Of a stretch of 64,000 bases of DNA, positions 44,454-53,216 are shown in pieces (positions within the stretch are counted from its first letter, which is position 1; each line of letters opens with the position of its first letter). The position numbers were made by a program, and so were the translations under genes. The DNA is from an uncultured Bacteroidales bacterium (lineage in GTDB: Bacteria > Bacteroidota > Bacteroidia > Bacteroidales > Muribaculaceae). The stretch spans positions 101,176-165,175 of the forward strand of contig CACZAC010000005.1 of NCBI GenBank assembly GCA_902779125.1, in the 5' to 3' direction. The notes beneath the pieces were generated by a model. That model searched no databases, was not told where the DNA came from, and saw only the letters and a program-made list of their open reading frames with translations.

Positions 44454-46571
44454 TTACTTTTTGTATTTGTACTTGACGCCCAGGTTGTACATGATGAAGG
44501 ACTGGATGTCGGTGTACTCGTCGATAATCTTGCTGATGGGCTTGCTGTGGCCGTGGCCAGCCTTGCTGTCGATGCGGATGAGCTTGGGCTGGTCGCCGGT
44601 GTTGCAATGCTGCAGCTCGGCAGCATACTTGAAGCTGTGGGCGGGCACCACGCGGTCATCGTGGTCACCGGTGGTCACCATGATGGCGGGGTAGGGGGTG
44701 CCGTCGTTCTTGATGTTGTGCAGGGGCGAGTAGTTGCGCAGGTACCGGAACATCTCGGGGCTGTCGTCACTGCGGCCGTAATCGGGAGCCCAGTTCCAGC
44801 CGATGGTGAACTCGTGGTAGCGCAGCATGTCCATCACACCCACCTGGGGCACTGCAGCGGCAAACAGGTCGGGACGCTGGTTAACGACAGCGCCGACGAG
44901 CAGACCGCCATTGCTGGCACCGTTGCAGGCAAGCTTCTTGGGATTGGTGTAGTTGTTGGCGATGAGCCACTCGGCAGCGGCGATGAAGTCGTCAAACACG
45001 TTCTGCTTGTTCATCTTGGTACCAGCCTGGTGCCACTCCTCGCCGTACTCGCTACCGCCACGCAGGTTGACATAGGCGCAGATGCCGCCGCAGTCGAGCA
45101 TGGCAAACAGGGTGCGGGTGTAGGTGAAGGCGGGGTTGAGGCCCACGTTGAAGCCACCGTAACCGTAGAGGAAGGTGGGACGCTGGCCGTCGCGTTTCAA
45201 GCCCTTCTTATAGACGAGGAACATGGGAATGCGCGTGCCGTCCTTGCTGGGGAAGAAGACCTGCTCGGTGACATAGTCATCGCTCTTGAGGTTTACCTTG
45301 GGCTGGAAGAAGAGTTCGCTGTTACCGGTCTCCAGGTCATACTTGTAGATGGCACCGGGGAAGGTGTAGCTCGCGAAGCTGTAGAAGACCTCCTTAGCAT
45401 CCTTCTTGCAGGAGAAGCCTACTGAGCCGTAGGTCGGCAGCTTGATTTCACGGATGAGTTTGCCGTTTTTGTCATACAGGTAGGGGTGGTTTGAAGCATC
45501 CTTGTCGTAGGTGAGGATGAACTTGTGGTCGGCCATAGTAGCGCCCGTCAATACCGATTCCTGTTCAGGAATGAACTCGGCGCAGCTGGCGGAAGACAGC
45601 GTCTCGGCATCGTAGGTGACAATCTTGCCCTTGGGGGCATTCTCGTTGGTCATCACATAGATTTTGCCGTTGTCGATGCCGATGATGCCACGCTCATACT
45701 TCATGCCGCCAATCAGCTGCACATAGTGCGGGTTGCGGTCCTTGAGGTCCTTGACGTAGATGTCGTTGCCCTCGGCGTCGCTCTTCCACAGGATAACGTA
45801 ACGCTCATCATCGCTCACGCTCACCTGGTGGAAATGCAAGGGCTCACCCTTGTCCTGATACTCGATGTAGTCCTCGCTTTGGGGTGTGCCCAGCTTGTGG
45901 TAATACACCTTTTGGAACTCGTTCTTGGACGACTTGGCATCCTCGGGGGCGTCATAGCCACTGTAGAAGAAGCCGTCACCCAGCCATTGGGCATCGGTGA
46001 ACTTGGCCCAAACGATGTGGTCGTCGAGTACACGGTCCTCCTTGAGGTCTTTCACGAAGATTTCGTTCCAGTCACTGCCGCTGCGGGTGATGACATAGGC
46101 GAGGTAGCGGCCGTCGTTGGAAAAGTTCAGCTGCTGCAGTGCCACGGTGCCGTCTTCGCTCAGCGTGTTGGGGTCGAGCACCATCTTGTGGTTGCCGTTC
46201 TTGTCATACTCGTAGAGGACGCTCTGGTTCTGCAGACCGTTGTTCTTGAAGAAATAAAATTTGTCCTTGATTTTGAAGGGGACGCCCATCTTCTCGTAGT
46301 TGGCGAGCTCGGTGATGCGCTTCTTCACGTCCTTGCGGAAGGGGATTTTGGACAGGTAATTCTGCGTCACTTTGTTCTGGGCGGCTACCCATGCCTCGGT
46401 TTCGGGACTGTTGTCATCCTCGAGCCAACGGTAGGGGTCGGGAACCTGAGTGCCGAAGTAAGTGTCAACCGTGTCCACGCGGCGCGTGTCAGGGTAGTTG
46501 ATGCGAGCCTGTGTCGTCACAGCCGATGCTGTAATCAATGCGCTCATGAGTAAAATCCTTTCTTTCTTCAT
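44454..46571 (-). CDS. Prolyl oligopeptidase (S9A family)
   Basis: This 705-residue serine peptidase cleaves after proline in short peptides. A signal peptide (MKKERILLMSALITASAVTT) indicates a periplasmic enzyme. The seven-bladed propeller covers about 70-430. The hydrolase domain has catalytic Ser553 in CNGASNGGLL, the Asp in TGDHDDRVVP (about 638-639) and His673 in SKAGHGHSKP, so the triad is complete. DYGRSDDSPEMFRYLRNYSP matches the subfamily. A degenerate AAGGTC repeat follows the stop. Confidence 0.95.
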   Translation of the reverse strand: MKKERILLMSALITASAVTTQARINYPDTRRVDTVDTYFGTQVPDPYRWLEDDNSPETEAWVAAQNKVTQNYLSKIPFRKDVKKRITELANYEKMGVPFKIKDKFYFFKNNGLQNQSVLYEYDKNGNHKMVLDPNTLSEDGTVALQQLNFSNDGRYLAYVITRSGSDWNEIFVKDLKEDRVLDDHIVWAKFTDAQWLGDGFFYSGYDAPEDAKSSKNEFQKVYYHKLGTPQSEDYIEYQDKGEPLHFHQVSVSDDERYVILWKSDAEGNDIYVKDLKDRNPHYVQLIGGMKYERGIIGIDNGKIYVMTNENAPKGKIVTYDAETLSSASCAEFIPEQESVLTGATMADHKFILTYDKDASNHPYLYDKNGKLIREIKLPTYGSVGFSCKKDAKEVFYSFASYTFPGAIYKYDLETGNSELFFQPKVNLKSDDYVTEQVFFPSKDGTRIPMFLVYKKGLKRDGQRPTFLYGYGGFNVGLNPAFTYTRTLFAMLDCGGICAYVNLRGGSEYGEEWHQAGTKMNKQNVFDDFIAAAEWLIANNYTNPKKLACNGASNGGLLVGAVVNQRPDLFAAAVPQVGVMDMLRYHEFTIGWNWAPDYGRSDDSPEMFRYLRNYSPLHNIKNDGTPYPAIMVTTGDHDDRVVPAHSFKYAAELQHCNTGDQPKLIRIDSKAGHGHSKPISKIIDEYTDIQSFIMYNLGVKYKYKK

Positions 46572-46639
46572 TGTTAGATTGTTAATTTATTGTTTATGGT
46601 TATTGGTTGATTGGATTGTCATATCGGTGCGATAATGGG

Positions 46640-47935
46640 TTAAAAGCATTGCAGGGCAAATGTTATGCTGTCAAAGCGTCGTGCCAGCAGGTCTTCACGC
46701 TTGATGTAGAAGTAAATGCAGCCGCCGTTGCCGAACTGCAGGTCGTGAGGCGTCTTGTCTTCCTCTTGCCAATACTCGCTGGAATCGAGTTGCAACAGGA
46801 GCACATAATCAGACAGGTCTTTGACAATGGGCTTCTCAATGAGGAAGGCATAACCGAGCATATTGCCGATGCCTTCACTTCCAGTCCAGTATTTCTCCTC
46901 CAATCGGTCAGATGCCACTTCTAATTCAATATTATCTTTGGTTTTGACTCGCTTATGTGCCAAGTGGCCAACTTCTTTAAGACACGGGAAACTCGTTCTT
47001 TGGGAAAATTGCAAGCGGCATTCCTGTAACTGGTAATGTTTGCCGAGATTCACAGGATAATCGAGTGGATGCAGTTGTGATGAAGGCTTGTCGTTATAAA
47101 TGACTCGGACACTGTTCTTCTTGCCGTCCCGTCTCATCTCGCTGAGTTCGTAGAAGAAATACAGTTGTCCGCTCGTGGGCAATAAACCCTCGCGGTCGAG
47201 GAACGCGAGGTCAGCACAATCTATTTGTAGCAGCAACGACAGGGGGTAGCCGCTATTGTCATGTGGCCACTGAAAATCATCGGCAACATCAGGGCGCCCG
47301 CCAAATTTGGAGCAACCGGCAGTCAATGGGACGTTACCGTTTCCCACCAATGAGATCTGAATGGCATTGCGGCTGAAGGACTTGAGCAACTCCATGTAGT
47401 GACGCACCTTTTTTTTGTCTAATCTGAACTCATCGTCGGTATTCTTGGGCAAGGGCACGAGTTTCTCGAATTCCTCTTCGTTTTTGTCCATTGCGGAAGC
47501 CAGCACGAAGATCAAGACAAGTATTGCTATGAACTCTATCCATATCGTCAACGGCGCGTCCAACATCGGCTTGTCCGGGTCGCCTTGCTGATACCAAAAA
47601 TACAGGAGGACAATATCGCCGACAAACATGCAGGAAATCAGCACTCTCGCTGCTATCAGTTTTTTGATTTTTCTGATGTCCAAATCCATGTGGTGGCTCT
47701 TCTTTTTTTTGTCAAATTCGACCTCATCGGCGGTATCCCCGACCAAGAATCTGACGGTTTTGTAGAGCCCGTAAAACGACAGCAGCGCGATGACAACGAA
47801 AAAGACCCGCCACGCCATATCTAGATTATTCCACCCGAGGGGCACAATCAAAAGGCAAATACCGGTTCCAAACACGCAGTAGGGCAGTAGTGCAAACCCT
47901 GCCCATAGTCTGACATTATCTCTTGTTATATCCAA
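46640..47935 (-). CDS. Membrane-anchored YwqG (DUF1963) family protein
   Basis: This 431-residue protein joins an N-terminal membrane part with about four hydrophobic helices (9-30, 41-66, 92-115, 130-150) to a soluble YwqG domain (about 185-431). The YwqG domain shows GGRPDVADDFQWP, YPLSLLLQIDCADL, LPTSGQLYFFYE and the C-terminal LQFGNGGCIYFYIKREDL. YwqG proteins are usually soluble and of unknown function, so the membrane fusion is the notable feature. It lies upstream of the peptidase gene on the same strand with a 68-base gap; a functional link is not evident. Confidence 0.82.
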   Translation of the reverse strand: MDITRDNVRLWAGFALLPYCVFGTGICLLIVPLGWNNLDMAWRVFFVVIALLSFYGLYKTVRFLVGDTADEVEFDKKKKSHHMDLDIRKIKKLIAARVLISCMFVGDIVLLYFWYQQGDPDKPMLDAPLTIWIEFIAILVLIFVLASAMDKNEEEFEKLVPLPKNTDDEFRLDKKKVRHYMELLKSFSRNAIQISLVGNGNVPLTAGCSKFGGRPDVADDFQWPHDNSGYPLSLLLQIDCADLAFLDREGLLPTSGQLYFFYELSEMRRDGKKNSVRVIYNDKPSSQLHPLDYPVNLGKHYQLQECRLQFSQRTSFPCLKEVGHLAHKRVKTKDNIELEVASDRLEEKYWTGSEGIGNMLGYAFLIEKPIVKDLSDYVLLLQLDSSEYWQEEDKTPHDLQFGNGGCIYFYIKREDLLARRFDSITFALQCF

Positions 47936-48014
47936 ATCAGTTGATATGAGTTATAAAAAAAAACTTGAATAGGAAATATCAAATGATTGAATCTCTCGGC
48001 CCACGATGAAGGGG

Positions 48015-48986
48015 TTACTGCTCGAGGTTGGCGATGACGTTGAGCAGCGTCTGGCCGACCTCGCCCAGGGTGGCGGGGTCGATGCCGCTCATCGTGTCGT
48101 TGACGGTATGCCACACGGGGCAGAAACCGGTGTCGCTGTTGCTGCGCATATCGATGATGTCGACACAGGGAATGCCTGCCTGGTTGACAAAGACATGGTC
48201 ATCGGTCACGGCACCGCCTTGAGAATTGACGAAGTGGTTGCCTGCAGCGCATTTCCAGACGAGGTCAACAAAGCCGCCTGCATATTGTGTCGAGTAGTAC
48301 TCGCGCGAGAACGTGGCATCGCTGGCGCCTACCATGTCGAGCAGGATGCCGAACAGAGGCTTATAGCCTGCCACATGGGAATGTGCAGCCCAGTACTGTG
48401 TGCCCAGTCCCCAAGACTCCTCATTGTCGTTCTCGCCCATGTCCTCGACGTCAACGAGCAGGATATCCACGCCCAGTTCGGTCTTGTCGGTCTTGAGCTG
48501 GCGCGCCAGTTGGAGCAGCACGCCCACACCGCTGGCACCGTCGTTAGCACCCATAACGGCCTTGTTGTGATTGGCAGGGTCGGGGTCGTTGTCTGCCCAG
48601 GGTCGTGTGTCCCAATGTGCGAGCAGCAACAGACGTTGGCTGGCATCAGGGTTGATGACACCGATAATGTTCTTGATGCCCATGGCACCCGATTTGGCCG
48701 TCTGGACAGTACCTGTCTGCAGAATGACAGTATCACAGGCCTCTTGCAGCGTTGCCATGAGCCAGTCGGCACACTTGGAGTGGGCCTGTGTGCCGGGAAC
48801 GCGCTCTCCAAAGTCGCATTGCTGCTGTGTGAGCGTGAAAGCGGCTTGACCGTCAAACGGCTTGCGCGTGGCTGTTGCTGCCGTCGCATCGTCATCTGAC
48901 GCACTAGAGTCGGTGGTTGAACTTCCCGTGCTGCCACATGCGGTCATTATGGCTGCCAGTACTATATATAATAATGTCATTTTCAT
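48015..48986 (-). CDS. M28 family metallopeptidase / glutaminyl cyclase-like lipoprotein
   Basis: This 323-residue lipoprotein starts at ATG 48986 (MKMTLLYIVLAAIMTACGST), with a lipobox Cys17. The zinc-site residues typical of M28/QC-like proteins are present: AHWDTRPWADND (about 120-131), GANDGASGVGVLLQLA (about 142-157), the EDMGEND acidic pair and a late His in WHTVNDT. Bacterial members are either aminopeptidases or glutaminyl-peptide cyclotransferases; the residue pattern alone does not decide. It is the last gene of the minus-strand envelope cluster, but a terminator lies between it and secG. Confidence 0.88.
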   Translation of the reverse strand: MKMTLLYIVLAAIMTACGSTGSSTTDSSASDDDATAATATRKPFDGQAAFTLTQQQCDFGERVPGTQAHSKCADWLMATLQEACDTVILQTGTVQTAKSGAMGIKNIIGVINPDASQRLLLLAHWDTRPWADNDPDPANHNKAVMGANDGASGVGVLLQLARQLKTDKTELGVDILLVDVEDMGENDNEESWGLGTQYWAAHSHVAGYKPLFGILLDMVGASDATFSREYYSTQYAGGFVDLVWKCAAGNHFVNSQGGAVTDDHVFVNQAGIPCVDIIDMRSNSDTGFCPVWHTVNDTMSGIDPATLGEVGQTLLNVIANLEQ

Positions 48987-48991
48987 ATCGT

Positions 48992-49051
48992 AAAACAAAA
49001 AAGATGCGGTATGTCTTGTTCCGCTGTGATGCGGATACGACATACCGCATC
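48992..49051 (-). terminator. Terminator between secG and the M28 gene
   Basis: Arms 49003-49015 (GATGCGGTATGTC) and 49039-49051 (GACATACCGCATC) are perfectly complementary, with a nested CCGC/GCGG stem. On the minus strand the stem is followed by TTTTTTGTTTTA. Confidence 0.88.
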
Positions 49052-49082
49052 CTTTAAAGTTGGGTTCTAGATGCGATTGGAA

Positions 49083-49496
49083 TTACTTGGCTTCCTTGGC
49101 AGGAGCCTCTTCCTTAGCAGCTGCGGGAGCCTCACCCTTGGCAGGAACGGTTACCGTAGCAGACGAAGCGTTGCTGGCAGCGGGAGCAGCCTCTTCGGTC
49201 TGAGTACCGAAGTTGGGAGCCTGAGTCTCACTGGCGGGCAACTTCTTGATTTGGGGTGCACCCTCGATGATGGTGGGAGCACTAACAAAAGCGCAAGCAA
49301 TGCTCAGCACACAGATGACTGCTGCTAAGGTCCAAGTTGCTTTTTCCACGAAATCGGTGGTCTTGCGCACACCCATAAACTGGTTATAGTTGTTTACGTT
49401 GGCAGCAAGGCCGCCACCTTTGGATTTTTGAATGAGGATTACACCGATAAGCAATAACGATGCAATCGCGATCAGAATAGCTAAAGCAATGTACAT
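49083..49496 (-). CDS. secG: Preprotein translocase subunit SecG
   Basis: This small membrane subunit of the SecYEG channel has two hydrophobic helices (about 1-22 and 52-72). The conserved middle is VILIQKSKGGGLAA, with a KTTDFVEKATW stretch. The 137-residue length comes from a long Ala/Glu/Pro-rich C-terminal tail, as in other Bacteroidetes. It is the last gene of the acyltransferase-sigma54 activator-lptE-TPR-secG cluster. Confidence 0.93.
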   Translation of the reverse strand: MYIALAILIAIASLLLIGVILIQKSKGGGLAANVNNYNQFMGVRKTTDFVEKATWTLAAVICVLSIACAFVSAPTIIEGAPQIKKLPASETQAPNFGTQTEEAAPAASNASSATVTVPAKGEAPAAAKEEAPAKEAK

Positions 49497-49502
49497 TTTT
49501 TC

Positions 49503-50270
49503 TTATTTTTTGTAATTTAGTGTCTCATTTAAGACCAATTTCTGTAAAAATCGAATTTGGTCTGCAAAGTAAATACTTTTTTCTGGAAACTTCAAACTTA
49601 ATCGCTCAATAATTTCAAGAGCCTGTGAATATTTGTGTCTGGCGATGTACATTTTGGCTAAACTTTCACTCAGCATCGAGTCATCATTATTGGTAGGATT
49701 TTCGATGGTTTCCTCGGCTATTTCTGCCTTTTCTTCCTCGCCCACGGGGTTGGCGATGGGTGTCTGGGCGGCTTGCTCACCCAGTTGCATCTGTTCGGCG
49801 ATGAACTGGTTGATGAGTTCGTCCTGGGAGTCGCCGTTAGTGAACTTCATGCCGCCTTCTTCCTTTTCCTGAGCTGCCAGCACGTCGGCATAATCGGGTT
49901 GTGGGTTGAAAATGGCACGGCTGATAGCCTCGACTTCATCGGGGCTGGTCTTGCCGTAGTTGTCCAGAAAACGGTCGATGGTCGTGATGGTGTCCAACTT
50001 CTCGGGCAGTTCCTCGGGCTGGTTGAAGCTGGCAAAGGCGCTGGCGTCTTCACCTAGCATGAGCGCAAGTTCACGGCGGTCAGGATAGATGATGGCTAGT
50101 TGTGCCAGCACGTCCTCGTTTCCCTTCACGCCGCAGCGCTTGAGGTAGAGCAATGCAGGCAACACACAGTAGGGCGCTTGCTCCCTGCTGTGTTCGAGCC
50201 ATTGTCTGGACAGCTTGCCGTCGGTAACCGATTGCTTGATGTCCTCAATCCATGTCGTCGTAGTAGCCAT
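49503..50270 (-). CDS. TPR-like hypothetical protein between lptE and secG
   Basis: This 255-residue soluble protein has a helical N-terminal half (LSRQWLEHSREQAPYCVLPA), an acidic low-complexity middle (EEEKAEIAEETIENP) and one clear TPR-like motif near the C-terminus (LAKMYIARHKYSQALEIIERLSLKFPEK). I do not recognise a precise family. In Bacteroidales it regularly sits between lptE and secG, from memory of the gene order, which suggests envelope biogenesis. Six bases separate it from secG. Confidence 0.75.
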   Translation of the reverse strand: MATTTTWIEDIKQSVTDGKLSRQWLEHSREQAPYCVLPALLYLKRCGVKGNEDVLAQLAIIYPDRRELALMLGEDASAFASFNQPEELPEKLDTITTIDRFLDNYGKTSPDEVEAISRAIFNPQPDYADVLAAQEKEEGGMKFTNGDSQDELINQFIAEQMQLGEQAAQTPIANPVGEEEKAEIAEETIENPTNNDDSMLSESLAKMYIARHKYSQALEIIERLSLKFPEKSIYFADQIRFLQKLVLNETLNYKK

Positions 50271-50318
50271 GCGTATTACTTTTCAGCAAAATGTGTGCCA
50301 ACCTGCCAAATGTAGCGT

Positions 50319-50834
50319 TTACCAATCACCCAGCGTGGCGTTGAAAATCAGGTCAGCCAAGTCTTTGCAGATCTGGTTGCAGAGTTCGTCTTGCACATCG
50401 GTCAAGAGCTCACTGCTTGAGAAATCACGATAGGCGCTGAAGGATAAATCCTTGGACAACGCCTGGTTCTTATTGTTGGTGTAGCGCACGCGCACAGTGA
50501 TGGTCAAACGCGTCTGGCTGGCATAGGCGTCCTCGCCAACGGCTTGGGGCGAAAGCTGGTAGTTGGTGATTTCGCCCTCCATGTGCAGGTCGGTGTTGCG
50601 GCCGTCCACAACGCGCAGGCGTGTCTGCTGGGCAATCATGTCGGTCATGCGGTTCTCAAACAACGACTGCAGTGGCGGATAGACCAGCGCGGCACGTATG
50701 GGGAACTCACCGAAAGAGATGGTCTTGTAGATGTTGTAGTCGATAGACGCGCCATTGAGCGTATATCTGGGAATGCACGCCTCCCACCCCAGGGCGGTGA
50801 CAGCAAGTGTCAAGATGATGAAAAACCGTCTCAC
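50319..50834 (-). CDS. lptE: LptE-family LPS assembly lipoprotein
   Basis: This 171-residue outer-membrane lipoprotein plugs LptD and helps place lipopolysaccharide. The signal peptide ends with lipobox Cys20 (ALGWEACIP). The LptE pattern follows: YTLNGASIDYNIYKTISF, NRMTDMIAQQTRLRVVDG and VTVRVRYTNNK-like strands. The start overlaps the sigma-54 activator stop by four bases (ATGA). Confidence 0.88.
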   Translation of the reverse strand: MRRFFIILTLAVTALGWEACIPRYTLNGASIDYNIYKTISFGEFPIRAALVYPPLQSLFENRMTDMIAQQTRLRVVDGRNTDLHMEGEITNYQLSPQAVGEDAYASQTRLTITVRVRYTNNKNQALSKDLSFSAYRDFSSSELLTDVQDELCNQICKDLADLIFNATLGDW

Positions 50835-52090
50835 TGCCGTTCCAGGTTGTATTGTTTGATTTTGCGGTAGAGGGTGCGCTCCGAGATGTTGAGTTCCTGG
50901 GCGGTGAGTTTGCGGCGGCCGTGGTTGCGGCGCAGGGCATTCTCAATCGTCTCGCGTTCGGTCTCGTCAAGGGTCTTGACGGTCTCGCCCTCCACATCCA
51001 TAGCCGATACCTCATCAACATGTCCCAGCTCCTGGGTCTCGCGCTGCATGTTGCGGTAGGGCGATGCCATGTTCATCTCACCAGCGTTGCCGCCAAGCTC
51101 GAGCAGGGGATTGCTCTCACGCTTGAGCTCGTGGACGCTCGATGAGACGTGTGAAGTGGTACCAACACCGTCCATCCGCTTCTTGAGTGCCTCGATTTCG
51201 GCCCGCATCGAGAGGATGAGGGTGAACAGCTGCTCACGTTCGGCATTATAGTCAAAGTTTGGCTGGGACTGAACAGTCAGTGCCGTTTCGCGGTTACTGG
51301 GCATATACTGGCTGAGCGTAGCGGCATCAACCGTGTTGCCTGCCTCGAACAGGGCCACCTGCTCGATGACGCTCTTGAGCTGACGCACGTTGCCGGGCCA
51401 GTGATAGGCCTTGAGCATGCGCTGGGCGTCGTCGGTGAGAGTGACCTCGCTGGTGCGGTTCTCGTTGATGAAATTGCGCAGGAACAGCCTGGACAACAGC
51501 ACGATGTCATCGCCACGGTCTCGCAGGGGCGGCACGTTGATTTGCACAGTAGAGAGTCGGTAGTACAGGTCTTCGCGGAACTTGCCCTCCTTCACGGCTT
51601 TGAGCATGTCCTTGTTGGTGGCAGCTACCACGCGGATGTTGGTCTTGCGTACGGTGCTGTCGCCCACGCGCAGGTACTCGCCATTCTCAAGCACGCGCAG
51701 CAGGCGTGCCTGGGTGCTCATGGGCATCTCGGCCACCTCGTCGAGGAAGATGACACCGCCATCGGCTTCCTCAAAGTAGCCCTTGTGGTCTGCTATGGCG
51801 CCGGTGAACGAGCCTTTGACGTGACCGAAGAGTTCACTGTCGATTGTGCCTTCGGGGATAGCACCGCAGTTCACAGCAATGTATTTCTTATGCTTGCGGC
51901 TTCCACTCTCATGGATGATTTTGGGGAAGTGTTCCTTACCCGAACCGCTCTCGCCGATAATGAGCACGCTCAGGTCGATGGGTGCGACGAGCATGGCACG
52001 ACGGATTGCGGCAATCAGCGCAGGCGATTCGCCCACGATGCCAAAGCGCTGCTTAATAGCGCGAATGCTATTGTCACTTATTGTTGCCAT
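50831..52090 (-). CDS. Sigma-54-dependent Fis-family transcriptional activator without receiver domain
   Basis: This 419-residue AAA+ enhancer-binding protein has the AAA+ domain near the N-terminus (about 18-250). Walker A is GESGSGKEH (47-55) and Walker B is VIFLDEVAEM (113-122). The sigma-54-contact loop is GSFTGA (93-98) instead of GAFTGA. A linker rich in Ser/Thr follows. The Fis-type helix-turn-helix is RKLTAQELNISERTLYRKIK (about 394-413). No receiver, PAS or GAF domain precedes the ATPase, so it may be controlled by level or by a partner. It is coupled to lptE and overlaps the acyltransferase gene. Confidence 0.93.
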   Translation of the reverse strand: MATISDNSIRAIKQRFGIVGESPALIAAIRRAMLVAPIDLSVLIIGESGSGKEHFPKIIHESGSRKHKKYIAVNCGAIPEGTIDSELFGHVKGSFTGAIADHKGYFEEADGGVIFLDEVAEMPMSTQARLLRVLENGEYLRVGDSTVRKTNIRVVAATNKDMLKAVKEGKFREDLYYRLSTVQINVPPLRDRGDDIVLLSRLFLRNFINENRTSEVTLTDDAQRMLKAYHWPGNVRQLKSVIEQVALFEAGNTVDAATLSQYMPSNRETALTVQSQPNFDYNAEREQLFTLILSMRAEIEALKKRMDGVGTTSHVSSSVHELKRESNPLLELGGNAGEMNMASPYRNMQRETQELGHVDEVSAMDVEGETVKTLDETERETIENALRRNHGRRKLTAQELNISERTLYRKIKQYNLERQ

Positions 52091-52950
52091 TTCTTCATTT
52101 TATAAGTTTCGTTTTTCAGGAATCTGCCCAGTTCTTCGGGCGTTTCATACTGTGCGTACTGCTCTGGCATGATGGGGTCATGCACGCTGACGCGGAAATC
52201 GTAGCTCTTGCGGCGGAACATCTCGGAGGGCAGCCTCAGTGTCCTCAGTTTCCAGCTGATGGCACCCATCACGAGCGAAATCCAACTGTTGTGACCGTGG
52301 ATGTAGATGGGGATGACGGGCACCTTGAGTTTCTGGATCAGACGCATGATGACGGGTTGCCACTCGCGGTCCTCGACACGCAGTTTCCACGTCAATTTGC
52401 TCACGGCGCCAGCGGGGAAGAATCCCATCGGGTGGCCGGCCTTGACGTGTTTTATCGTGTCACTGATGCCCTGCATCGACACGGCTTTCTTGGCGGGGTC
52501 GTCGCTGGCAAGCGCATCGACGGTGATGAAGTTGGGCATCATGCCGCCTATCTTGCTCAGCATCATGTTGACCATGAACTTGTAGTCAGGACGATGGGTG
52601 CCGATGATGTGAATCATCATCACACCATCAACGGCTCCAAAGGGGTGGTTGGTCACTGTGATAAAGGCGCCCTCGGGCAGATTGTCGAGCACCTCGCCGT
52701 TATCATAGGTGATAGTGGCATTCAGGTCCTTGAGCACACCTGTGCAGAAGGGCACGCCCGGCGTGTGGCAATTGTGGCCGTGAATCCAGTTGGCGTCGTC
52801 CATGTCGAACAGGTGGAATAACCACTTGACTAACTTTGGCTTACCGTCAAAGAACGGCACCATCTTGCGGATGTCGTCATAATCCAGAATATCGGGCTTG
52901 ATAGGCTTGTGCTGCTGGGGCTCGTCTTGTTGTATCTTGTTTTCGTTCAT
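52078..52950 (-). CDS. Lysophospholipid acyltransferase family protein (PlsC/hemolysin-like)
   Basis: This 290-residue membrane-associated acyltransferase acylates a lysophospholipid or an aminolipid. The acceptor motif is VTNHPFGAVDG (99-109), with His102 and Asp108 five residues apart rather than the usual four. That spacing is frequent in the Bacteroidetes relatives used for ornithine/glycine lipids. A second motif FFPAGAVSKL lies near 190-199. It is the first gene of the envelope cluster, and its end overlaps the next gene by 13 bases. Confidence 0.9.
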   Translation of the reverse strand: MNENKIQQDEPQQHKPIKPDILDYDDIRKMVPFFDGKPKLVKWLFHLFDMDDANWIHGHNCHTPGVPFCTGVLKDLNATITYDNGEVLDNLPEGAFITVTNHPFGAVDGVMMIHIIGTHRPDYKFMVNMMLSKIGGMMPNFITVDALASDDPAKKAVSMQGISDTIKHVKAGHPMGFFPAGAVSKLTWKLRVEDREWQPVIMRLIQKLKVPVIPIYIHGHNSWISLVMGAISWKLRTLRLPSEMFRRKSYDFRVSVHDPIMPEQYAQYETPEELGRFLKNETYKMKKWQQ

Positions 52951-52973
52951 AATCGTGTTTTTAAAATCGGCTG

Positions 52974-52981
52974 CAAAGGTA
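52974..52981 (-). promoter_or_regulatory. Promoter of the acyltransferase-secG cluster
   Basis: Minus-strand TACCTTTG has TTTG (CAAA at 53005-53008 on the plus strand) 23 bases before it. It lies 23 bases upstream of the ATG. Confidence 0.55.
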
Positions 52982-53216
52982 CAAACATTTTTCTGCTACT
53001 GACACAAAAAAGTGTTAAAATGTGACATTTTGGCAGGAATTTCGATTCTCATGATGTTCCTCTGAGGTTATTGAAGGGTCTGCTATTTATAGAAAATGTG
53101 ATGAAATGTTGCACACATTCTGGAAATTGCCGAAATTTGCAGGTTGTAGCATCAAGTAGTAGCAAGCCGTTGCGGGTTACCGCTTACGCTACACACAATA
53201 TTGAGAATTGAGAACA

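Noticed and set aside
44318-44668. N-terminal extension of the UvrA2-like frame upstream of 44317
   Set aside because: It would overlap the prolyl oligopeptidase gene and repeat array and translates to low-complexity Ser/Thr/Pro sequence; the family start MKGDTIIIKGARENNLKDIS fits ATG 44317.
45525-46553. Plus-strand open frame of 342 codons over the prolyl oligopeptidase gene
   Set aside because: Antisense shadow with a Val/Gly/His-rich translation; the peptidase triad on the other strand is complete.
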